A DNA stretch of 64,000 nt from Streptomyces sp. NBC_01717 (GCF_036248255.1 NZ_CP109178.1:2046001-2110000), one strand, 5' to 3'. Positions 53,480 to 62,142 are shown, numbered from the stretch's first letter. The notes: generated from the letters alone by a model not told the origin. Numbers and translations are program-made.

Positions 53480-53546
53480 GGGGGGGGTTCCCTCCGGTCC
53501 GGCCGGTCCCCGCCCGTCGGCGGGCGGGAACCGGTTCGGTGCCGCG

Positions 53547-54470
53547 TCAGAGGTTGGTCATGTCGACCGGGATCTGCGGCTCTGTGCCGTCGCGCAGCAC
53601 AGTGGCCTCGATCAGGCCGTACGGGCGGTCCGCGGCGAAGTAGACCTCGTTGTCGTTCTTGAGGCCGAACGGTTCCAGGTCCACCAGGAAGTGGTGCTTG
53701 TTCGGCAGCGAGAAACGGATCTCGTCCACCTCGCTGCGACTGTTGATGATGCGCGAACCCATCTGGTAGAGGGTCTGCTGCAGCGAGAGGGAGTACGTCT
53801 CGGCGAAGGCCTGGAGCATGTGCTTGCGCGTCTGCTCGTAGGACTTCTCCCAGTTCGGCATGCGCGCGTCGTCGCTGGTCCAGTTGTACCGCCACTTGGC
53901 GGACACCTCGGTCGCGAGGATGCGGTCGTACGCCTCCTTGAGCGTCGTGTACTTGTCCTTGACGTATCCCCAGAACTCGGAGCTGGTGGAGTTCATCACC
54001 ACGAGGTCCTTGAGACCCGAGATGACCTGCCACTTCTCGCCGTCGAAGGTGATCTGGGTGGTGCGCGTCTCCTGGCCCTTGCGGACGAAGGAGTGCTTGA
54101 CCTCGTCGGCGCCGATGAACTGCGAGTTGCCGTCGGAGGTGGCGATGCGCTCCCAGGCGTACTCCTCGATCCGGATCCGCGCGGTCTTGATCGGCTCCTG
54201 CGACGTCACGAAGTGACGGGCGAGGTGGATGCCGAACTGCTCGGCGGACTCGATGCCGTGCTCCTTGGCGAACGCGTACACCGTGTTCTTGGTGGTGTCG
54301 GTCGGCAGGACGTTGGCGTTGGAGCCGGAGTAGTGGACGTCGTCCATGTCGCCGGAGAGGGCGACCGAGACGTTCAGGTCCTTGATGTGGTGGGTGTCGC
54401 CGTCCCGCGTGATCCTGACGACGCGGTTCTCTGCTTTGCCGTACTGGTTCTGGCCGAGAATCGTGGGCAT
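53547..54470 (-). CDS. uaZ: Urate oxidase (uricase)
   Basis: 307 residues of the cofactor-free uricase family, two T-fold halves. Recognisable are QNQYGKAENRVVRI with the catalytic Lys, LPTDTTKNTVYAFAKEHG with the catalytic Thr, SEFWGYVKDKYTTL and the C-terminal LPNKHHFLVDLEPFGLKNDNEVY (shortened). It converts urate plus O2 to 5-hydroxyisourate and H2O2. It is third in the uraD-uraH-uricase operon, 7 nt after the HIU hydrolase stop. The H2O2 by-product explains a nearby catalase. Confidence 0.96.
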   Translation of the reverse strand: MPTILGQNQYGKAENRVVRITRDGDTHHIKDLNVSVALSGDMDDVHYSGSNANVLPTDTTKNTVYAFAKEHGIESAEQFGIHLARHFVTSQEPIKTARIRIEEYAWERIATSDGNSQFIGADEVKHSFVRKGQETRTTQITFDGEKWQVISGLKDLVVMNSTSSEFWGYVKDKYTTLKEAYDRILATEVSAKWRYNWTSDDARMPNWEKSYEQTRKHMLQAFAETYSLSLQQTLYQMGSRIINSRSEVDEIRFSLPNKHHFLVDLEPFGLKNDNEVYFAADRPYGLIEATVLRDGTEPQIPVDMTNL

Positions 54471-54477
54471 GTCGGTG

Positions 54478-54891
54478 CTAGCTCCCTCGGTAAACGGAGT
54501 AGCCGAACGGGTTGAGCAGCAGCGGTACGTGATAGTGCTCGCCCGGTACGACGGCGAAGGTGATCGCCACCTCCGGGAAGAACGCGCCGCTGTCCCTTAC
54601 GCGGGGGGCGTCCTGCTGCGCCTCGGCTTGCTTCTTGGAACTGTGCTCATTGGAGAAGTACGTCTCGGTGTCGAAATCGAGCCGTACGTGGGTGGTGCCC
54701 TCCGGCAGCGCCGGCAGGTCCTTGCATCGCCCGTCCGCATCGGTCGCGGAGCCGCCGAGCGTCACCCACTGCGCGTCGCTGCCGCTGCGGACGGCGAGCG
54801 AGACGGGGACGGCCTCGGCGGGGCGGCCGATGCTGGTGTCCAGGATGTGTGTGGACACCGATGCGGTGGTGTCGGTGCGCAAGACCGTCAC
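54478..54891 (-). CDS. uraH: 5-hydroxyisourate hydrolase (transthyretin-like)
   Basis: 137 residues with the N-terminal VSTHILDTSIGRPA motif (catalytic His) and the diagnostic C-terminal YRGS. The insert around 75-100 (SNEHSSKKQAEAQQDAPRV) is somewhat longer than usual. It opens 5-hydroxyisourate to OHCU. GTG at 54891 overlaps the uraD stop by 4 nt, so translation is coupled to uraD. Confidence 0.95.
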   Translation of the reverse strand: MTVLRTDTTASVSTHILDTSIGRPAEAVPVSLAVRSGSDAQWVTLGGSATDADGRCKDLPALPEGTTHVRLDFDTETYFSNEHSSKKQAEAQQDAPRVRDSGAFFPEVAITFAVVPGEHYHVPLLLNPFGYSVYRGS

Positions 54892-55397
54892 TCTCCTTCT
54901 GTTACGAGACGGGTCAGCCGGATGCGGTTGATCTTGCCCAGCTCGGTGCGCACGATCTCGCGCTCCTGCTCGGGCGAGTTCCCGATCCGGGACTTCACCG
55001 CGTCGCGCATCTGCTCACCGGTGGCGCCGGTGGCGCAGATCAGGAAGACATGTCCGAACCGCTCCTGGTAGGCCAGGTTCAGTTCGAGCATCTCGGCCTT
55101 GAGCTCCTCGGTGGCGCCGGCCATCCCCCGCTGTTCGCGTGAGGAGGTGGGGTCCCCGGGCTTCGGGCGGCCGATCGGGGGGTGTCCGGCCATCGCGTCG
55201 GCGAGTTCGTCGTCGGTCAGCTCGGCCGTGGCGGCGTCACTGGCGGAGAGAAGGGCTTCTGCGGTGGCGTACGGGCGCCGGGAGAGGATCGCTCTTCCCC
55301 ATGCCCCGCTGGCACACACGTCGTGCAACGCGGTGATGGCCTCGTCGTCCGCCAGGATGTTGAACCGGGCGAGGCCCGGTGTGGAGCTCGAAGTCAC
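54888..55397 (-). CDS. uraD: OHCU decarboxylase
   Basis: 169 residues, all-helical decarboxylase family. Active-site landmarks are AGHPPIGRP (His), EQRGMAGATEELKAEML and FGHVFLICATGATGEQM. It yields S-allantoin. GTG at 55397 has GGAGG 5 nt upstream; the open frame extends to 55469 but runs through the operator. First gene of the urate operon, preceded by an IclR-type operator at 55470-55486. Confidence 0.94.
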   Translation of the reverse strand: MTSSSTPGLARFNILADDEAITALHDVCASGAWGRAILSRRPYATAEALLSASDAATAELTDDELADAMAGHPPIGRPKPGDPTSSREQRGMAGATEELKAEMLELNLAYQERFGHVFLICATGATGEQMRDAVKSRIGNSPEQEREIVRTELGKINRIRLTRLVTEGE

Positions 55398-55469
55398 GGG
55401 AGCCTCCGTGGCTGTTCTTCGCTGTGCGTTGGTCGGGCTGCGGATAGCTAACGCCTTCCGCAACACCAC

Positions 55470-55486
55470 GTCAACACTTTGTTGAA
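55470..55486. promoter_or_regulatory. IclR-type operator upstream of uraD
   Basis: On the reverse strand this reads TTCAACAAAGTGTTGAC, differing at two positions from the site before the catalase gene and at the same spacing. It lies 73 bp before the uraD start. Confidence 0.72.
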
Positions 55487-55501
55487 ATTACCCGAACAGA
55501 A

Positions 55502-55535
55502 AAGGCCGTCGCCGGGCGATCCGGACAACGGCCTT
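55502..55535. terminator. Hairpin terminator after the HTH gene
   Basis: AAGGCCGT (55502-55509) pairs with ACGGCCTT (55528-55535), with an inner CCGG pair. It lies 28 bp downstream of the HTH-gene stop and separates it from the urate operon. Confidence 0.65.
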
Positions 55536-55563
55536 CCATGTGCTTGTGCGCCTCTTCGCTCAA

Positions 55564-55941
55564 CTACTCACCTTTGGCGGCGTTTTCCCGGTTGAGATAG
55601 TTATAGACGGTGAAGCGGCTGACACCCAGGGCCCCGGCCACCGTCTCCACGCCATGCCGGACGGAGAAGGCACCGCGTGCCTCCAGGGTCCGTACGACCG
55701 CCTGCTTCGTCTTCCGGTCCAGGTCGGCGAGTGGTATCCCGTGCTGTCGCTCCATGGCCGCCAGGATGTGGTCGAGCGAGTCCGACAGCTGCGGCAGGCG
55801 TACGGCTATGACGTCCTCACCCTCCCAGGCCAGCACCACGTCGTCGGCCCGTGCCTGCTCGGGCCCGACCAGCTCGGCGCCCATGGCGTCGACGAGCGGC
55901 TTGACCGCGGTGACGAGGGGGTGGTCCGCAGGTTCGGTCAC
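55564..55941 (-). CDS. Helix-turn-helix protein (DauR/YheO-like C-terminus)
   Basis: 125 residues. The C-terminal 45 residues (KTKQAVVRTLEARGAFSVRHGVETVAGALGVSRFTVYNYLN, shortened) form an HTH close to that at the end of YheO/DauR regulators. The N-terminal 75 residues are a small alpha/beta domain (VLAWEGEDVIAVRLPQLSDSLDHILAAME) and not the usual PAS-like YheO domain. It overlaps the upstream small gene by 4 nt. Adjacent to the urate operon, it is a possible second regulator of purine breakdown. Confidence 0.82.
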   Translation of the reverse strand: MTEPADHPLVTAVKPLVDAMGAELVGPEQARADDVVLAWEGEDVIAVRLPQLSDSLDHILAAMERQHGIPLADLDRKTKQAVVRTLEARGAFSVRHGVETVAGALGVSRFTVYNYLNRENAAKGE

Positions 55942-56189
55942 TTCGAGTCCTCCCCGACGACGTTGACCTGGAGCGATATCCGGGTGGCACCCGACTCCAG
56001 AGCCTTTCGCAGCAGGGAGTCCACCGCGGTGAGCACCGCGTCCGCGTCGCCCTCCGCCGTATTGCCGAAGGGGCCGACGTCCACGGCGTCCAGTTCGGCC
56101 GACTGGATGACCTCGCGGGCCACCACCGCGTGTGCGGGTGCTTCGTCGAGATCGAACGGCTCGGTGGTGAACTCCACTCTCAAGCGCAC
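55938..56189 (-). CDS. MTH1187/YkoF-like thiamine-binding-type small protein
   Basis: 83 residues, a ferredoxin-like fold by pattern: strand MRLRVEFTTEPF, helix VVAREVIQSA, VDVGPFGNTAEGDADAVLTAVDSLLRKAL and final strand RISLQVNVVG. The GNTAEGD block matches MTH1187-family proteins. Its stop overlaps the start of the HTH gene by 4 nt, so the two are made together. It may serve as a small-molecule sensor partner for the HTH protein, by inference. Confidence 0.75.
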   Translation of the reverse strand: MRLRVEFTTEPFDLDEAPAHAVVAREVIQSAELDAVDVGPFGNTAEGDADAVLTAVDSLLRKALESGATRISLQVNVVGEDSK

Positions 56190-56246
56190 TGTGCCTCCCT
56201 CATCTGCTCGCCGTGCGCCCAGGGGCCCCGCGGCTCGGCCCCGACC

Positions 56247-57485
56247 CTAACGGACCGCCGCCGGGCCCGACGGCGGGAGCGGCAGCACACAGGCGGCCAT
56301 CGGGGCGGCGAACGGGGTTCCGGTGCGGCGCAGGCCGCCGTCCGCCCGGTCGACGTCGAAGACCGTCACCGTCCCGGACCGCTGATTGGCGGCGAAGAGC
56401 AGCGCCTCGTCCGGCGAGAAGGCGATCTGCCGGGGGAAGTCACCGCCCACCGGCACAGTGTCGATCAGCCGCAGCGCGGCCCCGCCCTCCTCGACGGCGT
56501 AGCGGGTCAGGCTGTTGTGGCCGCGGTTGGCGAGGTAGGCGAAGCGGCCGTCGTCGGTGACCAGGAGCTGGGCGGGATAGTTGGTGCCCGGGCCGGTTCC
56601 GGTGGGCTGCCCGGCCCCCGGGGTCACGGCGCCGGTGGCGGGGTCGTAACGGCAGACGACGACGGTGTTGTCGACCTCGCAGGCGAGGTAGGCGAACCGG
56701 CCGCTCGGGTGGAAGGTGAGGTGGCGCGGTCCGGCGCCCGGCCGCAGCGCGGCATAGGAGAGCTGACGGAGCGTGCCCCGGCGCGTGTCGAGCCGGTACG
56801 TGTAGACGGTGTCGTTGCCCAGGTCGACGGCGAGGACATGGCCGCCGTCGGGGGCGGTGACGATCTGGTGGGCGTGCGGCCCGTCCTGGCCGGGGCCGGG
56901 GGCCGGGGCCGTATGGACGACCAGGTCGGTGCGCTCCCCGAGCGAACCGTCGGCCGCGATCGGGTGCACGGCGACGCTGCCCGAGGTGTAGTTGGCGCTC
57001 AGGAGCCATCGGCCGCTCGGGTGGACCGAGAGATGGCAGGGGCCGGCGCCGCCGGTGGAGCGGGTGCCGAGCACCCGGAACGTTCCGTCCGAGGCGAGCG
57101 CCACGGCCGTCACACCGCCCTGTTCCTGCTCGTCGACGGCGTACAGCGTGGTGCCCGAGGGGTGCAGGGCGAGGTACGAGGGGTTGTCGACGCCGGTGAT
57201 CGTCGTGCGCCCGGTGATCGCCCCGGTCTCCGGGGCGTACCCGGCGACGCCGATCCCCGTACCCCCTCCGGCGGTCGAGGTGTAGGTCCCCAGGAAGAGC
57301 GTCCCGGCCTTCAGGTCACGGGCAGCCGGTGCATCCGGCGCGTCCGGCCCGGCCGTCGGACCGGTCGGCGCGGGCGGGGCAGGAGAGAAGGAGACTGCGG
57401 CGCCCGCCAGGAGCGCTCCGAGAAGCGTGCGTCGGCTGGTGCGGGTCGTCATGCGCGGCACCTCGGGGTCGGCTGCGTCGGACAT
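56247..57485 (-). CDS. Tat-exported lactonase-like seven-bladed beta-propeller (Pgl family)
   Basis: 412 residues. TSRRTLLGALLAG near the start is a twin-arginine signal. The rest is a lactonase (6-phosphogluconolactonase-type) propeller, with repeated LALHPSGTTLYAVDEQ, LSVHPSGRWLLSANY, LTFHPSGRFAYLACE and IAFSPDEALLFAANQ blades. Being exported, it is unlikely to serve the pentose-phosphate pathway; many such proteins have unknown function. ATG at 57485 has GGGAGAG 10 nt upstream; ATG at 57452 is an alternative. Confidence 0.87.
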   Translation of the reverse strand: MSDAADPEVPRMTTRTSRRTLLGALLAGAAVSFSPAPPAPTGPTAGPDAPDAPAARDLKAGTLFLGTYTSTAGGGTGIGVAGYAPETGAITGRTTITGVDNPSYLALHPSGTTLYAVDEQEQGGVTAVALASDGTFRVLGTRSTGGAGPCHLSVHPSGRWLLSANYTSGSVAVHPIAADGSLGERTDLVVHTAPAPGPGQDGPHAHQIVTAPDGGHVLAVDLGNDTVYTYRLDTRRGTLRQLSYAALRPGAGPRHLTFHPSGRFAYLACEVDNTVVVCRYDPATGAVTPGAGQPTGTGPGTNYPAQLLVTDDGRFAYLANRGHNSLTRYAVEEGGAALRLIDTVPVGGDFPRQIAFSPDEALLFAANQRSGTVTVFDVDRADGGLRRTGTPFAAPMAACVLPLPPSGPAAVR

Positions 57486-57608
57486 GTCAGCCACACTCTC
57501 CCGCCCCGACCGAGGCCGCAAGTGGCGCAATTCCGGTTGCATCCTCCGCAACCACCATGCACGGCGCCGCGCGCGCCGCACCCGGCGGCCCGATGTACGG
57601 ACCGCCTC

Positions 57609-57673
57609 TTGACAGCCCTCCCATCAGCCATGCAATCTTCCGTTAAGCAGAAACTAACTTCCGCAATACGGAA
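57609..57673 (+). promoter_or_regulatory. Promoter and twin TTCCG-type operators of hyi-glxR
   Basis: TTGACA (57609-57614) and CAATCT (57633-57638, 18-bp spacer) form a candidate sigma-70-type promoter. Two operators follow: TTCCGTTAAGCAGAA (57638-57652) and the perfect palindrome TTCCGCAATACGGAA (57659-57673), centre to centre 21 bp. Their position over the start of transcription suggests repression. The motif differs from the TTCAAC-type sites. Confidence 0.65.
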
Positions 57674-57688
57674 GGAGCGCCTGACCTC

Positions 57689-58528
57689 ATGGGACACCCG
57701 GACCAGCGCTTCGATGTGAACCTTTCGATCCTCTTCACGGAACTCCCGCTCCTGGAGCGCCCCGCGGCCGCCGCCGCCGCGGGCTTCACGGCGGTCGAGC
57801 TGTGGTGGCCCTGGATCGAGACCCCCACCCCGCCGCAGACCGAACTCGACGCCCTCAAGAAGGCGCTCGACGACGCGGGCACGCAGCTGGTGGGGCTGAA
57901 CTTCTACGCCGGACAGCTGCCCGGCCCCGACCGCGGCGCACTCTCCGTACCCGGCGCGGAGTCGGACCGGTTCCGCGCCAATATCGACGTGGCGGCCGAC
58001 TTCGCCGCCTCGGTCGGCTGCAAGGCGCTGAACGCGCTCTACGGCAACCGCGTCGACGGCGTGGACCCGGCCGTGCAGGACGAACTCGCCCTGGAGAACC
58101 TGGTGCCGGCCGCCCGCGCGGCCGACCGGATCGGGGCGGTCCTGCTGATCGAGACCCTGAACAAGCCGGAGTCACCGCGCTACCCGCTGGTGAGCGCACC
58201 GGCCGGGATCGAGGTCGTCGACAAGGTCAACTCCGCGACGGGCCTCGGCAACGCCAGGTTCCTGCTGGACCTGTACCACCTGTCGATGAACGGCGAGGAC
58301 CTCAGCCAGGTGATCGCCGCGTACGCCGGGAAGACCGGCCACGTCCAGATCGCCGACAACCCGGGGCGCGGCGCGCCCGGCACCGGCTCGCTGCCGCTCG
58401 AGCAACTCCTCGACGAACTGACGAAGGCCGGTTACGACGGCTGGGTCGGCCTGGAGTACAAGCCGGGCGACCGACCGAGCTCCGAGTCCTTCGACTGGCT
58501 TCCCGCCGAGGCGCGCGCGGCCCGCTGA
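57689..58528 (+). CDS. hyi: Hydroxypyruvate isomerase
   Basis: 279-residue TIM-barrel sugar isomerase of the Hyi/IolE group. Features are FDVNLSILFTELPLLERPA at the start, FTAVELWWPW, metal-ligand Glu in LLIETLNKP, LLDLYHLSMNGED and the late WVGLEYKPG. It interconverts hydroxypyruvate and tartronate semialdehyde. GAAGGAG lies 11 nt before the ATG. Followed at 46 bp by the reductase gene in the same unit. Glyoxylate carboligase, the usual partner, is not in the window. Confidence 0.92.
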   Translation: MGHPDQRFDVNLSILFTELPLLERPAAAAAAGFTAVELWWPWIETPTPPQTELDALKKALDDAGTQLVGLNFYAGQLPGPDRGALSVPGAESDRFRANIDVAADFAASVGCKALNALYGNRVDGVDPAVQDELALENLVPAARAADRIGAVLLIETLNKPESPRYPLVSAPAGIEVVDKVNSATGLGNARFLLDLYHLSMNGEDLSQVIAAYAGKTGHVQIADNPGRGAPGTGSLPLEQLLDELTKAGYDGWVGLEYKPGDRPSSESFDWLPAEARAAR

Positions 58529-58574
58529 GGGCGTCGGACCCCCCTCGTACACACGTTTTCAGGAAGGCACCCTC

Positions 58575-59474
58575 ATGAGCAACAACCTCCCCAAGGTTGC
58601 GTGGATCGGACTCGGCATCATGGGCTCCCCCATGTCCGAGAACCTGATCAAGGCCGGATACGACGTCACCGGTTACACCCTGGAGCGGGACAAGATCGAC
58701 CGGCTGGTCGCCGCCGGCGGGAACGGCGCGGGCTCGATCGCCGAGGCGGTCCGGGACGCCGATGTCGTGATCACGATGGTGCCGGCCTCCCCGCAGGTCG
58801 AGGCCATCGTGTACGGCCCCGACGGCATCCTGGAGAACGCGAGGTCCGGGGCCCTGCTGATCGACATGTCCTCGATCACCCCGCAGACCTCCGTGGACCT
58901 CGCGAAGAACGCGAAGGACCGGGATATCCGCGTGCTGGACGCCCCGGTTTCCGGTGGCGAGGCCGGTGCGATCGAAGCGGTGCTGTCGATCATGGTCGGC
59001 GGCGAGCAAGCCGATTTCGACGCCGCGCAGCCGATCCTCCAGGCGCTCGGCAGGACCATCGTGCTCTGCGGTCCGCACGGCTCCGGCCAGACGGTGAAGG
59101 CCGCCAATCAGCTGATCGTCGCGGTCAACATCCAGGCCTGCGCCGAGGCCGTCGTCTTCCTGGAGAAGTCCGGGGTCGACCTCTCCGCCGCGCTCGACGT
59201 GCTGAACGGTGGGCTGGCCGGCTCGACCGTGCTGACCCGCAAGAAGGACAACTTCCTCAAGCGGGACTTCGCCCCGGGCTTCCGGATCGATCTGCACCAC
59301 AAGGACATGGGCATCGTCACCGACGCCGCCCGCAATGTCGGTGCCGCGCTGCCCGTCGGTGCCGTGGTCGCGCAACTCGTCGCCTCGCTGCGCGCACAGG
59401 GCGACGGCGGCCTGGACCACTCGGCGCTGCTGCGCGCGGTCGAGCGCCTCTCAGGTCAGCCCGTCCAGGCCTGA
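58575..59474 (+). CDS. glxR: Tartronate semialdehyde (2-hydroxy-3-oxopropionate) reductase
   Basis: 299 residues of the beta-hydroxyacid dehydrogenase family. NAD-binding [17 protein letters not shown] at the N-terminus, substrate block [13 protein letters not shown], and catalytic Lys in [15 protein letters not shown]. It reduces tartronate semialdehyde to glycerate. It completes, with hyi, the glycerate branch for glyoxylate use. A strong hairpin directly follows. Confidence 0.94.
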   Translation: MSNNLPKVAWIGLGIMGSPMSENLIKAGYDVTGYTLERDKIDRLVAAGGNGAGSIAEAVRDADVVITMVPASPQVEAIVYGPDGILENARSGALLIDMSSITPQTSVDLAKNAKDRDIRVLDAPVSGGEAGAIEAVLSIMVGGEQADFDAAQPILQALGRTIVLCGPHGSGQTVKAANQLIVAVNIQACAEAVVFLEKSGVDLSAALDVLNGGLAGSTVLTRKKDNFLKRDFAPGFRIDLHHKDMGIVTDAARNVGAALPVGAVVAQLVASLRAQGDGGLDHSALLRAVERLSGQPVQA

Positions 59475-59492
59475 CCGGCCTGCCCCCCAGAC

Positions 59493-59554
59493 TTCCGGAT
59501 GGTGTCGGCGCCGACACCTGTCCTGTCGCGCCCAGGCGTCGGCACCATCCGGAA
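59493..59554. terminator. Long imperfect hairpin after glxR
   Basis: Twenty-base arms at 59493-59512 and 59535-59554 pair with two mismatches. It ends the hyi-glxR transcript, so the catalase gene is separately initiated. Confidence 0.75.
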
Positions 59555-59569
59555 CACCTCACTCTCAAT

Positions 59570-59586
59570 TTCAACAAACTGTTGAC
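59570..59586. promoter_or_regulatory. IclR-type operator upstream of catalase
   Basis: TTCAACAAACTGTTGAC, 86 bp before the catalase start. It matches the allB/iclR palindrome at 15 of 17 positions. Confidence 0.72.
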
Positions 59587-59671
59587 GTTCGGTTCGGAGC
59601 GTACTTACGCTCCTGGAGCCCCCAGGGCGTCGCAGTTCAGCAGCTCCCGTACGGAAGGTCGCCCCGACACC

Positions 59672-61129
59672 ATGACGCAGCGTGTGCTTACGACCGAGTC
59701 AGGCGCCCCGGTCGCCGACAACCAGAACTCCGCCGCCGCAGGCGTCGGTGGACCGATCCTCCTCCAGGACCAGCACCTGCTGGAGAAGCTCGCGCGCTTC
59801 AACCGGGAGCGCATTCCGGAGCGCGTGGTCCACGCCCGCGGCTCCGGCGCGTACGGCTACTTCGAAGTCACCGACGACGTCACCGGTTTCACCCGTGCCG
59901 ACTTCCTCTCCGCCGTCGGCAAGCGCACCGAGACCTTCATCCGGTTCTCGACGGTCGCCGACTCGCTCGGCGGCGCCGACGCCGTACGCGATCCGCGCGG
60001 CTTCGCCCTCAAGTTCTACACGGACGAGGGCAACTACGACCTGGTCGGCAACAACACCCCGGTGTTCTTCATCAAGGACCCGATCAAGTTCCCCGACTTC
60101 ATCCACTCGCAGAAGCGCGACCCCTTCACGGGCCGTCAGGAGCCGGACAACGTATGGGACTTCTGGGCACACGCCCCTGAGGCGACCCACCAGGTGACCT
60201 GGCTGATGGGCGACCGCGGCATCCCCGCCTCGTACCGTCACATGAACGGCTACGGCTCGCACACCTACCAGTGGACGAACGCCGAGGGCGAGGCCTTCTT
60301 CGTCAAGTACCACTTCAAGACGAACCAGGGTGTGCGCTCCCTCTCCAGCGAGCAGGCCGCCGAACTCGCGGGCAGGGACGGCAACTCGCACCAGACGGAC
60401 CTGCTGCAGGCCATCGAGCGGGGCATGAACCCGTCCTGGACCCTGTACGTGCAGGTCATGCCGGCCGCCGAGGCCGCGGACTACCGCTTCAACCCGTTCG
60501 ACCTCACCAAGGTGTGGCGGCACAGCGACTACCCGCTGCAGCGGGTGGGCCGGCTGGTCCTGGACCGCAACCCGGACAATGTGTTCGCCGAGGTGGAGCA
60601 GGCCGCCTTCTCCCCGAACAACTTCGTGCCCGGCATCGGCCCGTCCCCGGACAAGATGCTGCAGGGCCGCCTGTTCGCCTACGCCGACGCGCACCGCTAC
60701 CGGCTCGGCGTCAACCACACCCAGCTCCCGGTGAACGCGCCACGGACCGCCGTCGTCGACAACTACGGCCGCGACGGTCTGCACGCCACCCGCAACGGTG
60801 CGCGGCACGACAAGAACTACGAGCCCAACTCGTACGCGGGCCCTGCCCAGACCGACGCGGCGCTCTCCGCCCCGCTCGCCGTCCACGGCTGGACCGGCGC
60901 CCACGCGACGCCCGCCCACGCCAAGGACGACGACTTCTTCCAGGCGGGCGAGCTCTACCGGCTGATGTCCGAGGACGAGAAGGGCCGCCTGGTCACCAAC
61001 ATCGCCGGAGGCCTCTCGCAGGTCACCCGCGACGACGTGATCGAGAAAAACCTCGCTCACTTCCACGCCGCGGACGCCGAGTACGGCAAGCGCGTCGATG
61101 AGGCGGTCCGCGCCCTGCGCGAGGACTAG
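59672..61129 (+). CDS. katA: Monofunctional heme catalase (small-subunit)
   Basis: 485 residues, the usual length for a clade 3 catalase. Distal H54 ([11 protein letters not shown]), N127 ([10 protein letters not shown]), [20 protein letters not shown] active-site signature (abbreviated) and the heme-ligating Y337 in [14 protein letters not shown] are all present. ATG at 59672; GGAAGG lies 13 nt upstream. The IclR-type operator links its expression to ureide catabolism, fitting removal of H2O2 formed by uricase. Confidence 0.95.
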   Translation: MTQRVLTTESGAPVADNQNSAAAGVGGPILLQDQHLLEKLARFNRERIPERVVHARGSGAYGYFEVTDDVTGFTRADFLSAVGKRTETFIRFSTVADSLGGADAVRDPRGFALKFYTDEGNYDLVGNNTPVFFIKDPIKFPDFIHSQKRDPFTGRQEPDNVWDFWAHAPEATHQVTWLMGDRGIPASYRHMNGYGSHTYQWTNAEGEAFFVKYHFKTNQGVRSLSSEQAAELAGRDGNSHQTDLLQAIERGMNPSWTLYVQVMPAAEAADYRFNPFDLTKVWRHSDYPLQRVGRLVLDRNPDNVFAEVEQAAFSPNNFVPGIGPSPDKMLQGRLFAYADAHRYRLGVNHTQLPVNAPRTAVVDNYGRDGLHATRNGARHDKNYEPNSYAGPAQTDAALSAPLAVHGWTGAHATPAHAKDDDFFQAGELYRLMSEDEKGRLVTNIAGGLSQVTRDDVIEKNLAHFHAADAEYGKRVDEAVRALRED

Positions 61130-61141
61130 AACATCCCGACC

Positions 61142-61178
61142 GCGCAAAGGATATGACGGGAGGTCATTTCCCTTGCGC
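61142..61178. terminator. Hairpin just after catalase stop
   Basis: GCGCAA (61142-61147) pairs with TTGCGC (61173-61178), enclosing ATGAC/GTCAT pairing around GGGAG. It lies 12 bp past the catalase stop. Confidence 0.6.
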
Positions 61179-61421
61179 TGTCCGTCCGGCCGGCCCTGAG
61201 GGGTGTCCGGCGGGACGGACGTGACTGAGGGCCGCGGCGGCGTGCGAGCCAGTGCGGTGGTGAAGGCGGCCGGCGGTCGCTCTCGACCTGACAGAGAGCG
61301 AACCCGGCCGCCCATCGCCCGTCGCCGCGGTCCCGGCACAACCTGCACACAGGACTCCGCCCGGCGGCGCGAACGAAACGGTCGCGCCGGCCTCTCGCCG
61401 TCGGGCGGTCACCACGCTCAC

Positions 61422-61457
61422 GGGCGGGGAGTACGGACGGTCCCGCACTCCCCGCCC
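61422..61457. terminator. Hairpin terminator after the NarL regulator
   Basis: GGGCGGGGAGT (61422-61432) pairs with ACTCCCCGCCC (61447-61457) and is followed on the + strand by TTTCGTGTGT. It can act on transcripts from either side. Confidence 0.7.
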
Positions 61458-61470
61458 TTTCGTGTGTACG

Positions 61471-62142
61471 TCAGTAGCCGGCCGGGCGGACTAGGCCCGT
61501 CTCGTATGCGAAGACCGCCGCCTGGGTCCGGTCTCGCAGCCCCAGCTTGGCCAGGATCCGGCTCACGTGGGTCTTCGCCGTCTGCTCGGCCACCACCAGG
61601 CGTGCGGCGATCTCCGCGTTCGACAGCCCCTGAGCGATCAGGGACAGCACCTCTGTCTCGCGTTCCGTCAGGTCGCCGACGCGGTCCCTGAGCGGAGCCC
61701 TGGGCGCGGCGGTCACCCGGGAGAACTCGGCGATCAGCCGCTTGGTGACGTTCGGGGCGAGCAGCGCATCACCCGCTGCCACCACCCGCACCGCATGGGC
61801 GAGTTCCTCGACCGAAGCGTCCTTGAGCAGAAAGCCGGACGCACCCGCGCGCAGCGCCTCGTACACGTACTCGTCGAGATCGAAGGTGGTCAGGATGAGC
61901 ACCTTGACCTGGGCGTCGTACGGTGACGTGATGCGACGGGTCGCCTCGATACCGCCGAGCACGGGCATCCGGACGTCCATCAGGACGACATCCGGGGCGA
62001 GTTCGGCGACCTTGGAGACTGCGTCGAGGCCGTCCACCGCCTGCCCCACGACCTCGATGCCGGGTTCGGCGTCGAGCAGCACCGTAAATCCCTGACGGAC
62101 CATCACCTGGTCGTCGGCGATCAGCACGCGGATGGTCGTCAC
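61471..62142 (-). CDS. NarL/FixJ-family response regulator
   Basis: 223 residues with receiver D56 (VVLMDVRMP), D10/D11 acidic residues, and a LuxR-type HTH (LTERETEVLSLIAQGLSNAEIA...VKTHVSRILAKL) at about 155-210. Start overlaps the kinase stop by 4 nt (62139-62142). It forms the second NarL-type system in the window; its targets are unknown. Confidence 0.93.
   Translation of the reverse strand: MTTIRVLIADDQVMVRQGFTVLLDAEPGIEVVGQAVDGLDAVSKVAELAPDVVLMDVRMPVLGGIEATRRITSPYDAQVKVLILTTFDLDEYVYEALRAGASGFLLKDASVEELAHAVRVVAAGDALLAPNVTKRLIAEFSRVTAAPRAPLRDRVGDLTERETEVLSLIAQGLSNAEIAARLVVAEQTAKTHVSRILAKLGLRDRTQAAVFAYETGLVRPAGY

Larger units (their letters stand above)
61130..61470. other. Intergenic region between convergent catalase and regulator genes
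   Basis: 341 bp bounded by terminator hairpins at both ends. I see no reading frame with a ribosome site and no RNA-gene structure in between. Confidence 0.55.
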
